64,000 nt of DNA from UBA1413 sp964567485 (GTDB lineage Bacteria; Bacteroidota; Bacteroidia; Bacteroidales; Prolixibacteraceae): positions 7,252 to 71,251 of the forward strand of contig CAZMMX010000017.1 in NCBI GenBank assembly GCA_964567485.1, read 5' to 3'. Position 1 is the stretch's first letter, and each line of letters begins with the position of its first letter. The position numbers and the translations under genes are program-made. Below are positions 23,075 to 33,900 of this stretch, in pieces. The notes beneath the pieces were generated by a model, which worked only from the letters and a program-made list of their open reading frames with translations, did no database searches and was not told the DNA's origin.

Positions 23075-24010
23075 TCAGGGGAGGTTCCGGCCAATATCTT
23101 CGGCGGTGAAGGCCAATTCTTTTTCCACCAGGGGGACGAATTCTCCGGCCCGTTGCATGTCGAACCACCGTACCGAGGGATCCCTGCGGAACCAGGTGAG
23201 TTGTTTGCGGGCATATCGGCGGGTGTTAGATTTGATCTCTTCGATGGCGGTTTCCCGGGAAGTTTTACCGTCGAAATGGGAGAACCACTCCCTGTATCCC
23301 ACGGTGTTGAGGGCATTGAGGGAACGCAGCGGATAGAGCCGCCGGGCCTCCTCCTCCATTCCCCGGTCCACCATGTCATCCACCCTTTGGTTGATTCTGG
23401 CGTAGAGCGCCTCCCTCTCCATGTCAAGGCACCAGGTGACGATGCGGAACTCTCTTTCTTTCGGGGTGCGGGTAAGTTGTGACGAATAGGGTTTTCCGGT
23501 CATCAGGCATATTTCCAAAGCATGAAGAAGGCGCATGTGGTTGTGGAGGTCTACCTGGTGGTAGTACCCGGGGTCAAGGCGCCTGAGGTCGAAACGGAGA
23601 CTTTCGATACCTTCCGTCTCATACTGTTTTAAAAGTTTTTCTCTGACTACGGGGTCGACCGTGGGAAGGTCGTCGATGCCGCGGCGTACGGCATCGATGT
23701 ACATCATGGAACCCCCGGTCATTACCACCACCCGGTGGTGGAGGAACAGCCTGCCGAGCAGCGCCAGGGCTTCTTCTTCGAAACGGCTGGCATTATAATA
23801 GTCATGAATTGAGAGGTGGCCGATGAAATAGTGGGGGACTGCGGCCAATTGTTCCGCCGATGGCCGGGCGGTGCCGATCTCCATTTCCCTGTACATCTGG
23901 CGTGAATCGGCAGAGAGGACCACGCTCCCGAAGTGAAGGGCCGTTTCAATGCTCAGCCCGGTTTTACCGATTCCGGTCGGACCAGTGATCACAAGCAGGG
24001 TAGGATCCAT
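23075..24010 (-). CDS. miaA: tRNA dimethylallyltransferase
   Basis: Adds a dimethylallyl group to A37 of tRNAs that read UNN codons. The chosen start is ATG 24010, giving 311 residues, the usual size. P-loop ITGPTGIGKTGLS at residues 8-20, then LSADSRQMYREMEIGTARP, the MTGGSMMYIDAVRRGIDDLP segment of the family, and a C-terminal RRYARKQLTWFR. The frame is open further upstream, but that stretch crosses a terminator and shows no similarity. It lies 47 bases before the GT4 gene and may be in one unit with it. Confidence 0.96.
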   Translation of the reverse strand: MDPTLLVITGPTGIGKTGLSIETALHFGSVVLSADSRQMYREMEIGTARPSAEQLAAVPHYFIGHLSIHDYYNASRFEEEALALLGRLFLHHRVVVMTGGSMMYIDAVRRGIDDLPTVDPVVREKLLKQYETEGIESLRFDLRRLDPGYYHQVDLHNHMRLLHALEICLMTGKPYSSQLTRTPKEREFRIVTWCLDMEREALYARINQRVDDMVDRGMEEEARRLYPLRSLNALNTVGYREWFSHFDGKTSRETAIEEIKSNTRRYARKQLTWFRRDPSVRWFDMQRAGEFVPLVEKELAFTAEDIGRNLP

Positions 24011-24055
24011 TGTCGGGTCATTATTATGGGAGCAAAGATAAGCGTGGTCGGGGGG

Positions 24056-24091
24056 AAAAAAAACTGTCCGGGGCTTGATCGCCCTGGACAG
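24056..24091 (-). terminator. intrinsic terminator of the 61-codon ORF
   Basis: On the minus strand CTGTCC-A-GGGC and GCCC-C-GGACAG form a stem with a 6-base loop, followed by eight T. It lies between the small ORF at 24129 and miaA and separates their transcripts. Confidence 0.88.
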
Positions 24092-24128
24092 AGAGATAAT
24101 TTTTCCGGAGGCCGCAGGGGAAGATGTG

Positions 24129-24314
24129 TCAGCGCACCAAATCCTCCATTTCTCCGTAAATCTCATAATAGTCAGCCAGGATGCCGTAACCGCCTTCTGT
24201 CTCCGGTGCGTTTTTCACCTCGGGCATTTTCTCGGTCATCACCTCATCCAACACCTCCACGGGAGACTCTCCCAGGAGGAGGCCGATCAAAGGCTCCCTC
24301 AGATTCTTTTCCAT
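24129..24314 (-). CDS. small acidic protein, 61 residues, unknown
   Basis: I do not recognise this protein. It starts MEKNLREPLIGLLLG and ends YYEIYGEMEDLVR, is strongly acidic, and has no signal, membrane segment or cysteine. Support for it being real is that the transcript has a strong terminator 38 bases after the stop and no other gene in that stretch. Upstream, TTTG (minus strand 24360-24357), 20 bases and TATAGAAT (24336-24329) is only a partial promoter match. It could also be the coding part of a regulatory RNA. Confidence 0.45.
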   Translation of the reverse strand: MEKNLREPLIGLLLGESPVEVLDEVMTEKMPEVKNAPETEGGYGILADYYEIYGEMEDLVR

Positions 24315-24734
24315 AATAGTTCCGGTTAATTCTATAAGCTAGTATTGGTCACTGATCAAATAGAAACATCCCCTGAATTGATAAATCATAACAAGATGTT
24401 TTATCCGGCATCAAATTTATAAAGCTTTTTCGGGAATTGACAACAAATGAAAAGCGCGCCAGCTGATGGAAGAAGGGTATCGGTAGACTAATTAGCACGG
24501 GATATCATCTGAACAATGGATATAATAGGTTAAATATGAACAGATAGAAGGGGAGTTGTGGGAGGCCGGAAATGAACGGATGGAAAAAATCACGGGAATG
24601 GTAAAAAATGTTAAAACTTCAGGAGTGCCGGTAGAGGGGATGTGCACTATTTTTTAATCCCTGATCCTGTGCATCTTATTGGGAAAGTAACCTTAACTTT
24701 GCAAAAGGGGGAATCCCCTGAAAGGAAAAGAGTG
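24315..24734. other. intergenic region before the MacB-type permease
   Basis: About 420 bases, AT-rich in the first half. A possible 25-codon ORF begins at the ATG in GGATGGAAAAAATC near 24580, without other support. The only clear signal is the -7 box listed at 24694. Confidence 0.4.
24694..24701 (+). promoter_or_regulatory. -7 box of the permease gene
   Basis: TAACTTTG matches the phylum -7 consensus TAnnTTTG and lies 33 bases before ATG 24735. No TTTG is found at the proper -33 distance. Confidence 0.5.
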
Positions 24735-25982
24735 ATGAAGAGAACCACGTTTTTTAGGGAGAATATACGTGTTGCGGTTGGTTCGGTACGTTCGAACTTG
24801 TTGAGGACGGTCCTGACTGTATTGATCATCGCCGTGGGGATCACTGCCCTGGTCGGCATTCTGACGGCCATTGATTCCATAGAAAATGCCATAACACGGG
24901 AGTTTACCTTTATGGGGGCCAATACTTTCACCATCACCAGCCGGGGAATGCGGGCCCAGGTGGGAAACCGACAGTACCGAACCCTGAATCACAGCCATAT
25001 TTCTTATTATCAGGCTCGCGAATTCAGGGAGAGTTACACCTTTCCGGCAGAAGTCTCCATATCGGTGCTGGCCACGGGGATGGGAACCCTGCGGTATGGG
25101 TCGGTCAGGACCAATCCGAATGTGGAAGTCAGGGGGGTCGATGAGAATTATCTGTCTACTGCGGGGTTCGAGGTGGAGAGAGGGCGGAATTTCACTTCCG
25201 GAGAGATAACGGGGGCTGAGAATGTAGCCCTGATAGGGGGTCGGGTGGAGACACTTCTGTTTCCGGGAGGAGAATCGCCCTTGGGTAAGGTGATCAGCAT
25301 CGGCAGTGGCAGGTACCGGGTGATCGGTGTCCTGAAGTCGCGGAGCGGGGGAATGGGAATCGGCGGAGACCTGGTCACCTTGTTGCCCTTTACCCATGTG
25401 CGGGTCTACTTTTCACGTCCTTCGATGAATTACGATATTCAGGTGAAGCCTGCCACGGTGGGATTGCTGGAGGCCGCCATTCCCGAGGCCGAGGCCTGCT
25501 TCCGCATGGTCAGGGGACTGACGCCGCAGGACGAAACCGACTTCAACATCGACAAAAGTGACAATATTGTACGCATTCTGCTCGAAAATATCAAGAACAT
25601 CACCCTGGTGGCGACCCTGATCGGGATCATCACCTTGTTGGGGGCTGCCGTGGGACTGATGAACATCATGCTGGTGTCGGTCACGGAGCGTACACGCGAA
25701 ATAGGCATCCGAAAAGCTATCGGGGCCCAGGCGTCGACCATCAGACAACAATTCCTGCTGGAGGCCATCATCATCGGCCAACTGGGGGGAGCCCTGGGTA
25801 TCGTGATGGGGATCCTCATGGGCAATGGGGTCTCCCTGATGATCGGAAGCACTTTCATCATTCCCTGGCTCTGGATTTTTCTGGGAGTGGTGCTCTGCTT
25901 TCTGGTGGGTATTTTCTCGGGGTATTACCCCGCCACGAAGGCCGCGAGACTGGACCCGATCGAGGCCTTGCGTTACGAATAA
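24735..25982 (+). CDS. ABC transporter permease, MacB/FtsX type
   Basis: An inner-membrane permease of 415 residues. A membrane helix follows the start (SNLLRTVLTVLIIAVGITALV). A large periplasmic MacB-core domain spans about residues 50-285. Three C-terminal helices form the FtsX-like domain, with RTREIGIRKAIGA (coupling segment) and a closing YPATKAARLDPIEALRYE. No ATPase gene is adjacent, so the partner is encoded elsewhere. Start ATG 24735 is preceded by AAAGGAAAAG. MacB-type systems move lipids, peptides or toxins by mechanotransmission; the substrate is unknown. Confidence 0.92.
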   Translation: MKRTTFFRENIRVAVGSVRSNLLRTVLTVLIIAVGITALVGILTAIDSIENAITREFTFMGANTFTITSRGMRAQVGNRQYRTLNHSHISYYQAREFRESYTFPAEVSISVLATGMGTLRYGSVRTNPNVEVRGVDENYLSTAGFEVERGRNFTSGEITGAENVALIGGRVETLLFPGGESPLGKVISIGSGRYRVIGVLKSRSGGMGIGGDLVTLLPFTHVRVYFSRPSMNYDIQVKPATVGLLEAAIPEAEACFRMVRGLTPQDETDFNIDKSDNIVRILLENIKNITLVATLIGIITLLGAAVGLMNIMLVSVTERTREIGIRKAIGAQASTIRQQFLLEAIIIGQLGGALGIVMGILMGNGVSLMIGSTFIIPWLWIFLGVVLCFLVGIFSGYYPATKAARLDPIEALRYE

Positions 25983-26010
25983 AAAAAGGGGCGATTCTCG
26001 CCCCTTTAAT
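25981..26010. terminator. bidirectional intrinsic terminator
   Basis: AAAGGGGCGA and TCGCCCCTTT form a stem with a 3-base loop directly after the permease stop. The minus-strand side has seven T, so it also ends gapA. Confidence 0.9.
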
Positions 26011-26030
26011 TATGTTCAGTTTATTATTGT

Positions 26031-27038
26031 TTACTTGACTGAATTCATGTATTCAATGAGTTCCACGAGTTTGGTGGAGTAGCCCCACTCGTTGTCATAC
26101 CAGGCGACGACTTTCACGAAGTTGTCGTTGAGTCCGATACCGGCGCCGGCGTCGAAGATAGAGGTGCGGGAATCGCCCAGGAAGTCGGTCGATACCACGG
26201 CATCTTCAGTATAGCCGAGGATGCCTTTGAGTTCTCCTTCGGAAGCTTTTTTCATGGCGGCGCAGACTTCAGCATAGGAAGCCGGTTTTTCGATGCGGCA
26301 GGTGAGGTCGACGACCGACACGTTGGGGGTCGGCACGCGGAAGGCCATACCGGTCAGTTTACCCTTCAGCGTGGGGATGACCTTGGTGACGGCTTTGGCT
26401 GCTCCGGTAGAGGAGGGGATGATGTTCTGCCCGGCACCGCGTCCGCCTCTCCAGTCTTTCTTCGAAGGACCGTCGACGGTTTTCTGGGTGGCCGTGGTGG
26501 CATGGATGGTGGTCATCAATCCCTCGACGATGGTGAAATTGTCGTGCAGCACCTTGGCGACGGGGGCCAGACAGTTGGTGGTGCAGCTGGCATTGGAGAC
26601 AAAGTTCATGTCATTGGAATAGGTGGTGTGGTTCACCCCCATGACAAACATCGGGGTGTCGTCTTTCGAAGGAGCCGACATCACCACTTTTTTGGCACCG
26701 GCGTCGATATGGCCCTGGGCTTTCACCTTGTCGAGGAAGAGGCCCGTGGCTTCCACCACATATTCGGCACCCACTTCACCCCATTTCAGCTGGGCGGGAT
26801 CGGTGCACTGGGTCACCCTGATCTTCTTGCCGTTCACCACCAGCGCGCCGTCGATAACGTCAACGGTGCCTTTGAACAGACCATGTGTGGAGTCGTACTT
26901 CAGCATGTAGGCAATGTAGTCCACATCCAGCAGGTCGTTGATCCCTACCACTTCAATGTTTTCTCTGGTCATGGCTACCCGGAAAACCAGTCTTCCGATG
27001 CGGCCGAATCCGTTAATACCAATCTTTATTTTTGACAT
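26031..27038 (-). CDS. gapA: glyceraldehyde-3-phosphate dehydrogenase, type I
   Basis: Oxidises glyceraldehyde 3-phosphate to 1,3-bisphosphoglycerate with NAD. 335 residues, NAD-binding start IGINGFGRIGRLVFR, the catalytic cysteine in SNASCTTNCLAPVAK near residue 150, and NDNFVKVVAWYDNEWGYS near the C-terminus. Asp-rich NDLLDVDYIAY after the first Rossmann unit fits NAD preference. Monocistronic. The upstream region on the minus strand has TTTACTTTG near 27107, one base short of a perfect -7 box. Confidence 0.97.
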   Translation of the reverse strand: MSKIKIGINGFGRIGRLVFRVAMTRENIEVVGINDLLDVDYIAYMLKYDSTHGLFKGTVDVIDGALVVNGKKIRVTQCTDPAQLKWGEVGAEYVVEATGLFLDKVKAQGHIDAGAKKVVMSAPSKDDTPMFVMGVNHTTYSNDMNFVSNASCTTNCLAPVAKVLHDNFTIVEGLMTTIHATTATQKTVDGPSKKDWRGGRGAGQNIIPSSTGAAKAVTKVIPTLKGKLTGMAFRVPTPNVSVVDLTCRIEKPASYAEVCAAMKKASEGELKGILGYTEDAVVSTDFLGDSRTSIFDAGAGIGLNDNFVKVVAWYDNEWGYSTKLVELIEYMNSVK

Positions 27039-27242
27039 AGCAGCAAATAATTTATAATAATTAATAGAATAGTTCTTATCAGTGAACGTATTACATTTAT
27101 TTCTACAAAGTAAACACTATTTATTGAATTTGTCCCGGTTCAAATCCCCACTTTTTCTGCCGGGGAGGGTAAGTTAAGTTAATCTTAAGACGTACAGACT
27201 CCTGAGGAGTCCTGAAGATGCAGCACCAGAGGGGTGTAAGGG

Positions 27243-27328
27243 TTTTTTTGATCCCCAGCCCGTGGCGATCCGGAAATCAGGCCCCCATCGTTGAAGAGTC
27301 AGGGCACCCGTTTCGGGGATCAAAAAAA
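27243..27328. repeat. 14-base perfect inverted repeat with 58-base spacer
   Basis: TTTTTTTGATCCCC (27243-27256) is matched exactly by GGGGATCAAAAAAA (27315-27328). The T and A runs sit on the outer sides, so it is not a standard terminator. It might be a transcribed stem, a small mobile-element remnant, or chance. No coding sequence is seen inside. Confidence 0.6.
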
Positions 27329-27337
27329 GGCTCCGAT

Positions 27338-27363
27338 ATACCATAATATATAATATATGGTAT
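27338..27363 (-). terminator. AT-rich palindrome, possible terminator of the small lipoprotein gene
   Basis: ATACCATA and TATGGTAT form an 8-base stem around a 10-base AT centre. On the minus strand it lies 15 bases after the stop of the small lipoprotein gene and is followed by ATCGGAGCC and seven T. The gap before the T run makes it a weak terminator; an operator site is an alternative. Confidence 0.35.
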
Positions 27364-27378
27364 GAAAGGGGGCTATGG

Positions 27379-27543
27379 TTAGCCGGAGTGCCGGGTTGTT
27401 GTGGAGGGTGATGATGGATCATGAAGGGTATAGGCCGGACAATTGCAGGTTTTGCAGGAGCAGGCCAACACCAGTGCCAGCAGTAACAGCACAAATTTCC
27501 ACCCGGAAGATGCCCTGCAGAAAAATAGGTTCTTTATCATCAT
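27379..27543 (-). CDS. small lipoprotein with Cys-rich CNCPAY motif
   Basis: A 54-codon gene read directly from the minus strand. Two ATG codons (27543 and 27540), a basic stretch, a hydrophobic core WKFVLLLLALVLAC ending in the lipobox, then CSCKTCNCPAY and a Ser/Thr-rich end. The lipid-anchored Cys28 would be followed by three more cysteines (30, 33, 35). The pattern of start, signal, lipobox and stop is unlikely by chance. Function is unknown; the four cysteines could bind metal or form disulfides. It stands alone between gapA and the giant surface protein gene, which is on the opposite strand. Confidence 0.6.
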   Translation of the reverse strand: MMIKNLFFCRASSGWKFVLLLLALVLACSCKTCNCPAYTLHDPSSPSTTTRHSG

Positions 27544-27902
27544 GTTTCAGAATTGAATTTATTTCAGCCTTCCTAACGAATTTCTTTAAAAAAGAGTATA
27601 TTTGACAGTTGGTTTCCGCTGGTTACAGGAGATTCCGGCCTGTGAAAGCTTAAGGTATTAACAATTAAGGATTTTAGTTTAACCATAAAATTCAGGATTT
27701 GTTGGAAAAAAAATGGCAAATTATTGAAAAGATAGGCAAAAACGTGCGTAATATTGAAAGAATTATTTTGTACTTTGCATATAAATTTCATAGGTTTGTA
27801 TAATAGGTTTTTAAAAGAAGACAATTATGTCTGAAAATTTATATTATTTATTAATAAATCAAAATCAATCAATCAATTAAGTTCAATTAAAAGCAAGTTG
27901 CT
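27544..27902 (+). other. long upstream region of the giant surface protein gene
   Basis: About 360 AT-rich bases with no gene found. TATATTTG at 27597-27604 matches the -7 consensus on the plus strand but has no -33 box; if used, the leader would be about 290 bases. A second candidate, TGTACTTTGC near 27770, is one base short of the -7 pattern and closer to the start. Which is used is open. Confidence 0.35.
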
Positions 27903-30900
27903 ATGAAAAAATTTACTAGAGATTTCTTGCTCGGAGAACTTAGCTTTTGGCGGTTTCTTCGTAAAATTGGCTTAAGCATGGTGGTTGTTTTCTGGGCGTC
28001 ACTGGCCTTTGGCCAGGATTTTCAGCCCCAGGAGACCTATCATGTGAAGGCCGATCTTGTCAGTACATGTTATCAGTTGGATAACGTGTATGAAGTGCAG
28101 GTATCGATGCAGGATTTTATCCTGATCGATACGTTCCATGTGGAGCTCACCTATGATGCCACTAAGTTTGCTTTTCTCGGTGTGGCCGATGTACACGCCT
28201 CCGTTTCAACGATGGTCGTGTCGGAAACCACTCCCGGCAGAATCGTATTCAACTGGGGCAATGCGGCAGCCACTCCTGTGAGTATTGCCGAGAGTGACAA
28301 CTACCTCCACAATATCTTCAAACTGAAGTTTGGGGTGGATGGCTTCCAGCACAATTACGGACCTGTGGCTCCCACTCCTTTCCTGAGCAATTTGACATGG
28401 GATGTGGCCAAGTCCAACTTCTGGAATATCAAAACTCAGTCGGCCATTGCCAACAAGCAATATGATAATGGCAAACTGACCGTCACCCAGCAGTGGGATG
28501 GCATCGAAGTCTCTTCGGGACTGGCCAACTGCTACGGATCAACAACTGAAGCGACTGTTACCGTTCCCGCCAACGTGGCCGGAATGCAGTATTCCTTCAA
28601 TGGCGCTACCTGGAGCAGTAATGCGACTTCTCCTGTTTCCGCTCCTTCTGCGAACAACACAGTTATGGTACGTCTCAATGGTTGTGTTTCCTATATTCAT
28701 AACTTTGATGTGGAAGCTGCCGCTCCTTTGGAATTTACGGCAGCAAGCCCCGTCTATACCAACTGCCCCGGTGGTAATGGCGACATTACTATTTTAGGTA
28801 AAGGGGGTAACCCGGCTTATACCTATTATATTGTGCCTAGTGAAGATTGGTCTTTGGTCGCTGATGAACTCGACGATAACATCTTCTGCGAAACCTGCAT
28901 CGATGAAATCCTGGAAGATTATGCCTTTAATACGGGTATCGTTCAGATGCCGGTGGGCGAATACATGGTCGCTATTCAGGATCAGAATGATTGCGCAACC
29001 CTTGCCGGTCCTAATAAAATGTCATGGTGGCAACCCGTCGAAGTCATCGACGAACTCGATGCTTTCGGTGCTACGGTAACCGTGACCGATGCGACCTGCA
29101 ACGGAAACGACGGACAGATCTCCATCACCCTCACCGGCGGTACCGCTTATGAGGAAGGTTACGATGTCCTTTTCAACAATACCTACGTTGGCAAATGGTT
29201 CACTTATGAAACAGTGAAGGAAGTGGAATGTCCTACTCCTTCAGAAGTGAAGTGCTACAAGGGAATCCTGGTTCCCGGGGAATACACCATTGTTTTCCGT
29301 GATGCCAATGGTTGCGAATGGGATACCACGGTCACCGTGGGCATGCCCGACGCTATCGACTTTGAAGTCAACCATACCGACACCGGTTGTGAAGAAGACA
29401 ACGGTACTCTCTGGATTGTCGACGGCTCCGTCATTGGCGGAACCGGAACCTTAACCAGCTGGACCTGGCGTTATAGCTATAACGATCCTAACTGGGCCCC
29501 TGAAAATGTGACTGAAGTTGGTGGTCTTGATGTTATGGCCGAAGGCCTGGCAGCCGGCGTTTACTATGTCGAAATCCAGGACTCCATGGGTTGCACCCAG
29601 GTATACCAGAATGAAATCGGTGACGATGCCATCAAAATTCTGGAATACGAATTCGAAGTCCAATACACCCCGATTGCCTGTTACGGCGGAACAACCGATG
29701 TGACTCTTGTCCCGGTTAACGGTACCGGAGGTCATGAATTCAACTTCAGCGTGGTTTCATATGGTCTCCCAGAACCACCCCCGTTCAAATCGGCGGCAGG
29801 TCGTAACGGAAATCTCTTTGAAGATCTCACCGCTGGTGTTTATACCTTTGTTATTAATGACGTCACCGCAGGTTGTACCTATTCCATGACGGTGGAAATT
29901 GACCAACCCGATCCTCTGTGGGCCAGTGTCGTTCCTTTCTTCACCATTCCTCCCACCTGTCCTGGTAATTCCGATGGAAACCTGGTGATCGCTGTTATGG
30001 GCGGAACTCCTGAAGCTGACGGAAGCTACTGGTACAAGATGGACAACAACGCCTGGACCCGTGCCAGCGGATACAACACTTTTGCCATTGATACGGCTGC
30101 TCATACCATCCTGGTTAAGGATGCCAATGATTGTATTACTGAGCTGCGTTTCGACTGGCCCAACTTCGAGAATACAATCTCCTTCCCCGACAAAATTTAC
30201 AACAAGTGCGCTCTTGAGAAAGTCAACCTGTTCAACGGTAACGCTTGGGATGACTGGTTCACAGGCGAATGGGACTGGGATCAGTTCGAAGGTGTCGACC
30301 TCGATTTCGGATGGCTTGATCTTACCGAGTCCAACTGGTGGGGAATCCCGCTGGAACACTACATTGGGAATGTAACTTTCAACTACTGGATATGGACCTC
30401 GGAAAGAGGCTGGGAAGAAGTGCCCCTGCAGGGTGTTCAGCAGCTGAGGAACCCCATGTTCTACATCTCACAGACCGAAACCACGGCTGCCGGTATTTAC
30501 GAAAACGGCCAGATCATCGGTCACCTCGACGCTTTCCCCGCCGGTACCTACTATGTGGTAGCCAGGGATGAGTGGGGTTGCTACTCCAATGTCGAGAAAA
30601 TTGAAATTATCGATCCTCTGCAGCTCGAAATCGAAGTCTCTTCGGAAGCTGCCGGTTGTGATGGTTCTACCGATGGCAAGATCATCGTGGAAGCTTTCAA
30701 CGGACGTTTCCCCATCCCGGGTGTCATGGGACGCTACCAGTGGATGCTGACACAGCAGCCTGAGATCTTTGACCATGCCAACTGGGTGGGTCAGGTGACC
30801 TGGAGGCCTTTCACCAATGGCGACATGATGAATGACAGCCTTGCCGTACAGAATGTACAGGATGGCGTTTATTACATTGCCGTTCGTGATTATTGCGGTG

Positions 30901-33900
30901 TCGAAAATCCTGAACTCATCAAATTCTTCGGTCCCATCACCGTTGAAGGTTCCGCACCTGTTGCCATTACTGTGGTCAAGAGTGATGTGACCTGCAATAT
31001 TTGGGATTACGATGAGGAAGAAGCCATCTCGGCTGAAGACGGTTCCATCACCGCCACAGCTACCGGTGGTTCCAGCAACGTCTATACCTATACGCTGACC
31101 GCTTCCGGTTTCACAACCGTGAGCAACTCTACTGGTTTATTCACTGGTCTCGAAGGTGAAGTGGGTTCCGGAAAACCGTACACCCTTACTGTTGTTGATG
31201 ACTCTCTGGGATGCCAGGCCGTTAAAACGATTTATATCATCAAACCTGAAGTTCTTTTCTTCGATTTCGAGAAGGTGAACGCTTCCTGCTTTGGTGTGAA
31301 AGACGGGATCATCCGCTACATTATCACCGGTGGTACCGCTCCCTATATGGAATCGACCAATAACGGTGCTAACTGGTTTGCCCTTGGCGATCCTGCCAGC
31401 AAATACTACTTCAACGAAGACCTCACCTTTGACCGTCGCGCCGGTGCCGGCACCTATGACATCATGATCAAAGATGCCCACGGTTGTATCGTAGGACCCG
31501 TCAGGGTGGTTATCGAAGAACCTGCCAAATTGGGTATTAAGGATGTGGCCACTACTATGCCGAGCTGCTCCGACGACGTTCCCATGACTGGAGTCGCTAA
31601 CAATGGAACGATTAAGTTCAATATCGTTGGTGGTTGGAATGCCGTTGACGGATTCAAATACTATGTGGAAGCCAAGAAGGGAACGGCAACGCCTGCCAGC
31701 ATTACTTATGCCAACCAGGATCTTGCCTCTCTTGTGACCCTCACTGGTCTGACTGCTGGTGACTGGACCATCAAAGTGTACGAAAAGAACACGACCTGGA
31801 CAGCATGGCCCGACCCGGTGCAACCTTACCGTATGAATCCTGATTATGATGCTGACTTTGCTGATGGTTTCCCCTCAGAATTCCAGAATCCTGATGTGGA
31901 CTGCGTTTACTCGACGGTCATCAAGGTGAACGAGCCTGCACCGCTGGCCATGAATGTGGTGTTCAACCATGTGATCTGCCGCAATGATCCTTCCGGATCT
32001 ATCGCTGCCACCATCACTGGAGGAACCAAACCTTATACCCTGAAACTGGAAGGTCCTGAAGGATCAATCTACTATCCGACCGGTGTTTCCAAGCTCCTGG
32101 GAGCCACAGCAGGCAACCATACCTGGAACAATCTGCCTTACGGCCACTACAATGTTTTCATCACCGATGCCAATGGATGTTCGATTCCTTACGTATCCGG
32201 AGAAGTTAATAATGTAGACAGCCTGATGCTGGAGATGAAGCTTATTGAAAATGCCCTCTGTTTCGACGGTCTGGGTAAGATCAAGGTGGAAGCTTCCTAT
32301 ATCAATCCTTCCGATCCTGAAAACCCGGGCATCCGTGCCGGTGGTTTCAAATATGCCGTGGTGGACCACACCTATGACTTTGCAACCCTTGACGTCACCA
32401 AACTGCCATGGCAGGATTCACCTGAGTTCGAGGTGAAAGCCGGTAACTGGGTAGGTTTTGTGAAAGACGGCGCTGGTTGTGTCCAGGGATGGCCGACCGA
32501 TGATGAAGGCGCCCCGATTCTGCACCACCGTGTACAGGTCAATCAGCCCGACATCGTGGAAGGTAGCTTTATCGCACAGAACGTTAGTTGTTTCGACGGT
32601 ACCGATGGTGGAATTCAGGTGACCGGCATGTGGGGTGGTAACAACCATTCCTGGAGTGTCAAAATCACCGGTAATGACTACACCGGAACTCCTGTCAGTA
32701 AACTCTACGAAGATGTGAAGGTGGAAGATATCCTCGACGGTCTTAAAGCCAGCACAAACAAGACTTCGAATATTCCCGCAAGCGAGAAATACTCCGTTGT
32801 CTTCATCGATGTGGAAGGTTGCGAATCTCTGCCTTACCTGGTGGCGATTACCCAGCCGATCCAGTTCCTGATCACCCTCGATGTCAAACAGGATGCTTTC
32901 ATCTGTCCCGATGACCTCGCTGGTGTATACGAAATCCGCACCCTCCAGGGTGGTGTCGAGCCGATCGAATACATGTGGAATGTTTACGATAAAGAAGGTG
33001 GTAACCTGAAATTCACCGTGCCATGGGGTTATGATGTGGAAACTTATCAGGGAGCAGCCGGACTGTGGTACCATGCTTTTGCAAGGGATGCTAACGGTTG
33101 TATCGCTGAAGCCGATACCTTCATCACCAAGCCTGCTGGTATTGAATTCGTCAGCTTTGATGATCTGAGCTGCTATAATGATCCTACCGCTACCGTGGAG
33201 ATTACGGTTACCGGTGATCCTGGCCGTACTTTCACCCTGCAGTATCGCAAATATCCGTCGACCACCTGGGTGAATTACGATGGTACCTTTACTGATAAGA
33301 TTGTCGTCAGCGGTCTGACCTATGGCGATGGTTCGGAAGTCGAAGGCCACTACTACTTCAAAGCAACTGACAATATGGGTTGCACCAAGGAAAGCGCTCG
33401 TATCACCTTCGTCCCCGTGCAGCAGAAGCTTGCAGTTACTGTGTGCTGTATCGAAGAACTCGAATGCACCGGAAACGCCACGATCACTGCTGGTGGTGGT
33501 ACTCAGCCTTATGTAGTTACTGTGGCTGGTAACGTGGTGGATATCACCACTGACGGAAGCTTCACTTTTGAGTTCCCTGCCGGAACCCATGAAGTGGTGA
33601 TCACCGATGCCCATAATTGTGTGGCTACTACATCCTTCACCATCAATGCCAATCTGGTGACCCGTGAAGCTGAATTCCATGGTTACAAATGGGAAGAAGC
33701 CGCAGTGGTGGATGCCGAAGCTGGTGTCGATACCATGCTGGTGGCTGGTGAATATACCTTCGTCTATGACTACAATGGTTGCGAGCGTACGCTCAACGTA
33801 ACCGTCATCGATGACATGGTTCATCCTGCTACTATTGCTGAAATTCAGGGTAGTGCCGATGCTTCCCCGCTGGTGGATCTCTACCGTGAAATTTCCGGTA

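Noticed and set aside
27174..27494. 106-codon minus-strand frame rich in Pro, His and Trp
   Set aside because: The neighbouring frame holds a convincing small lipoprotein; this frame has no signal or domain.
32418..33824. 468-codon open frame antisense to the giant surface protein gene
   Set aside because: Composition follows the codon pattern of the real gene and no similarity or signal was seen.
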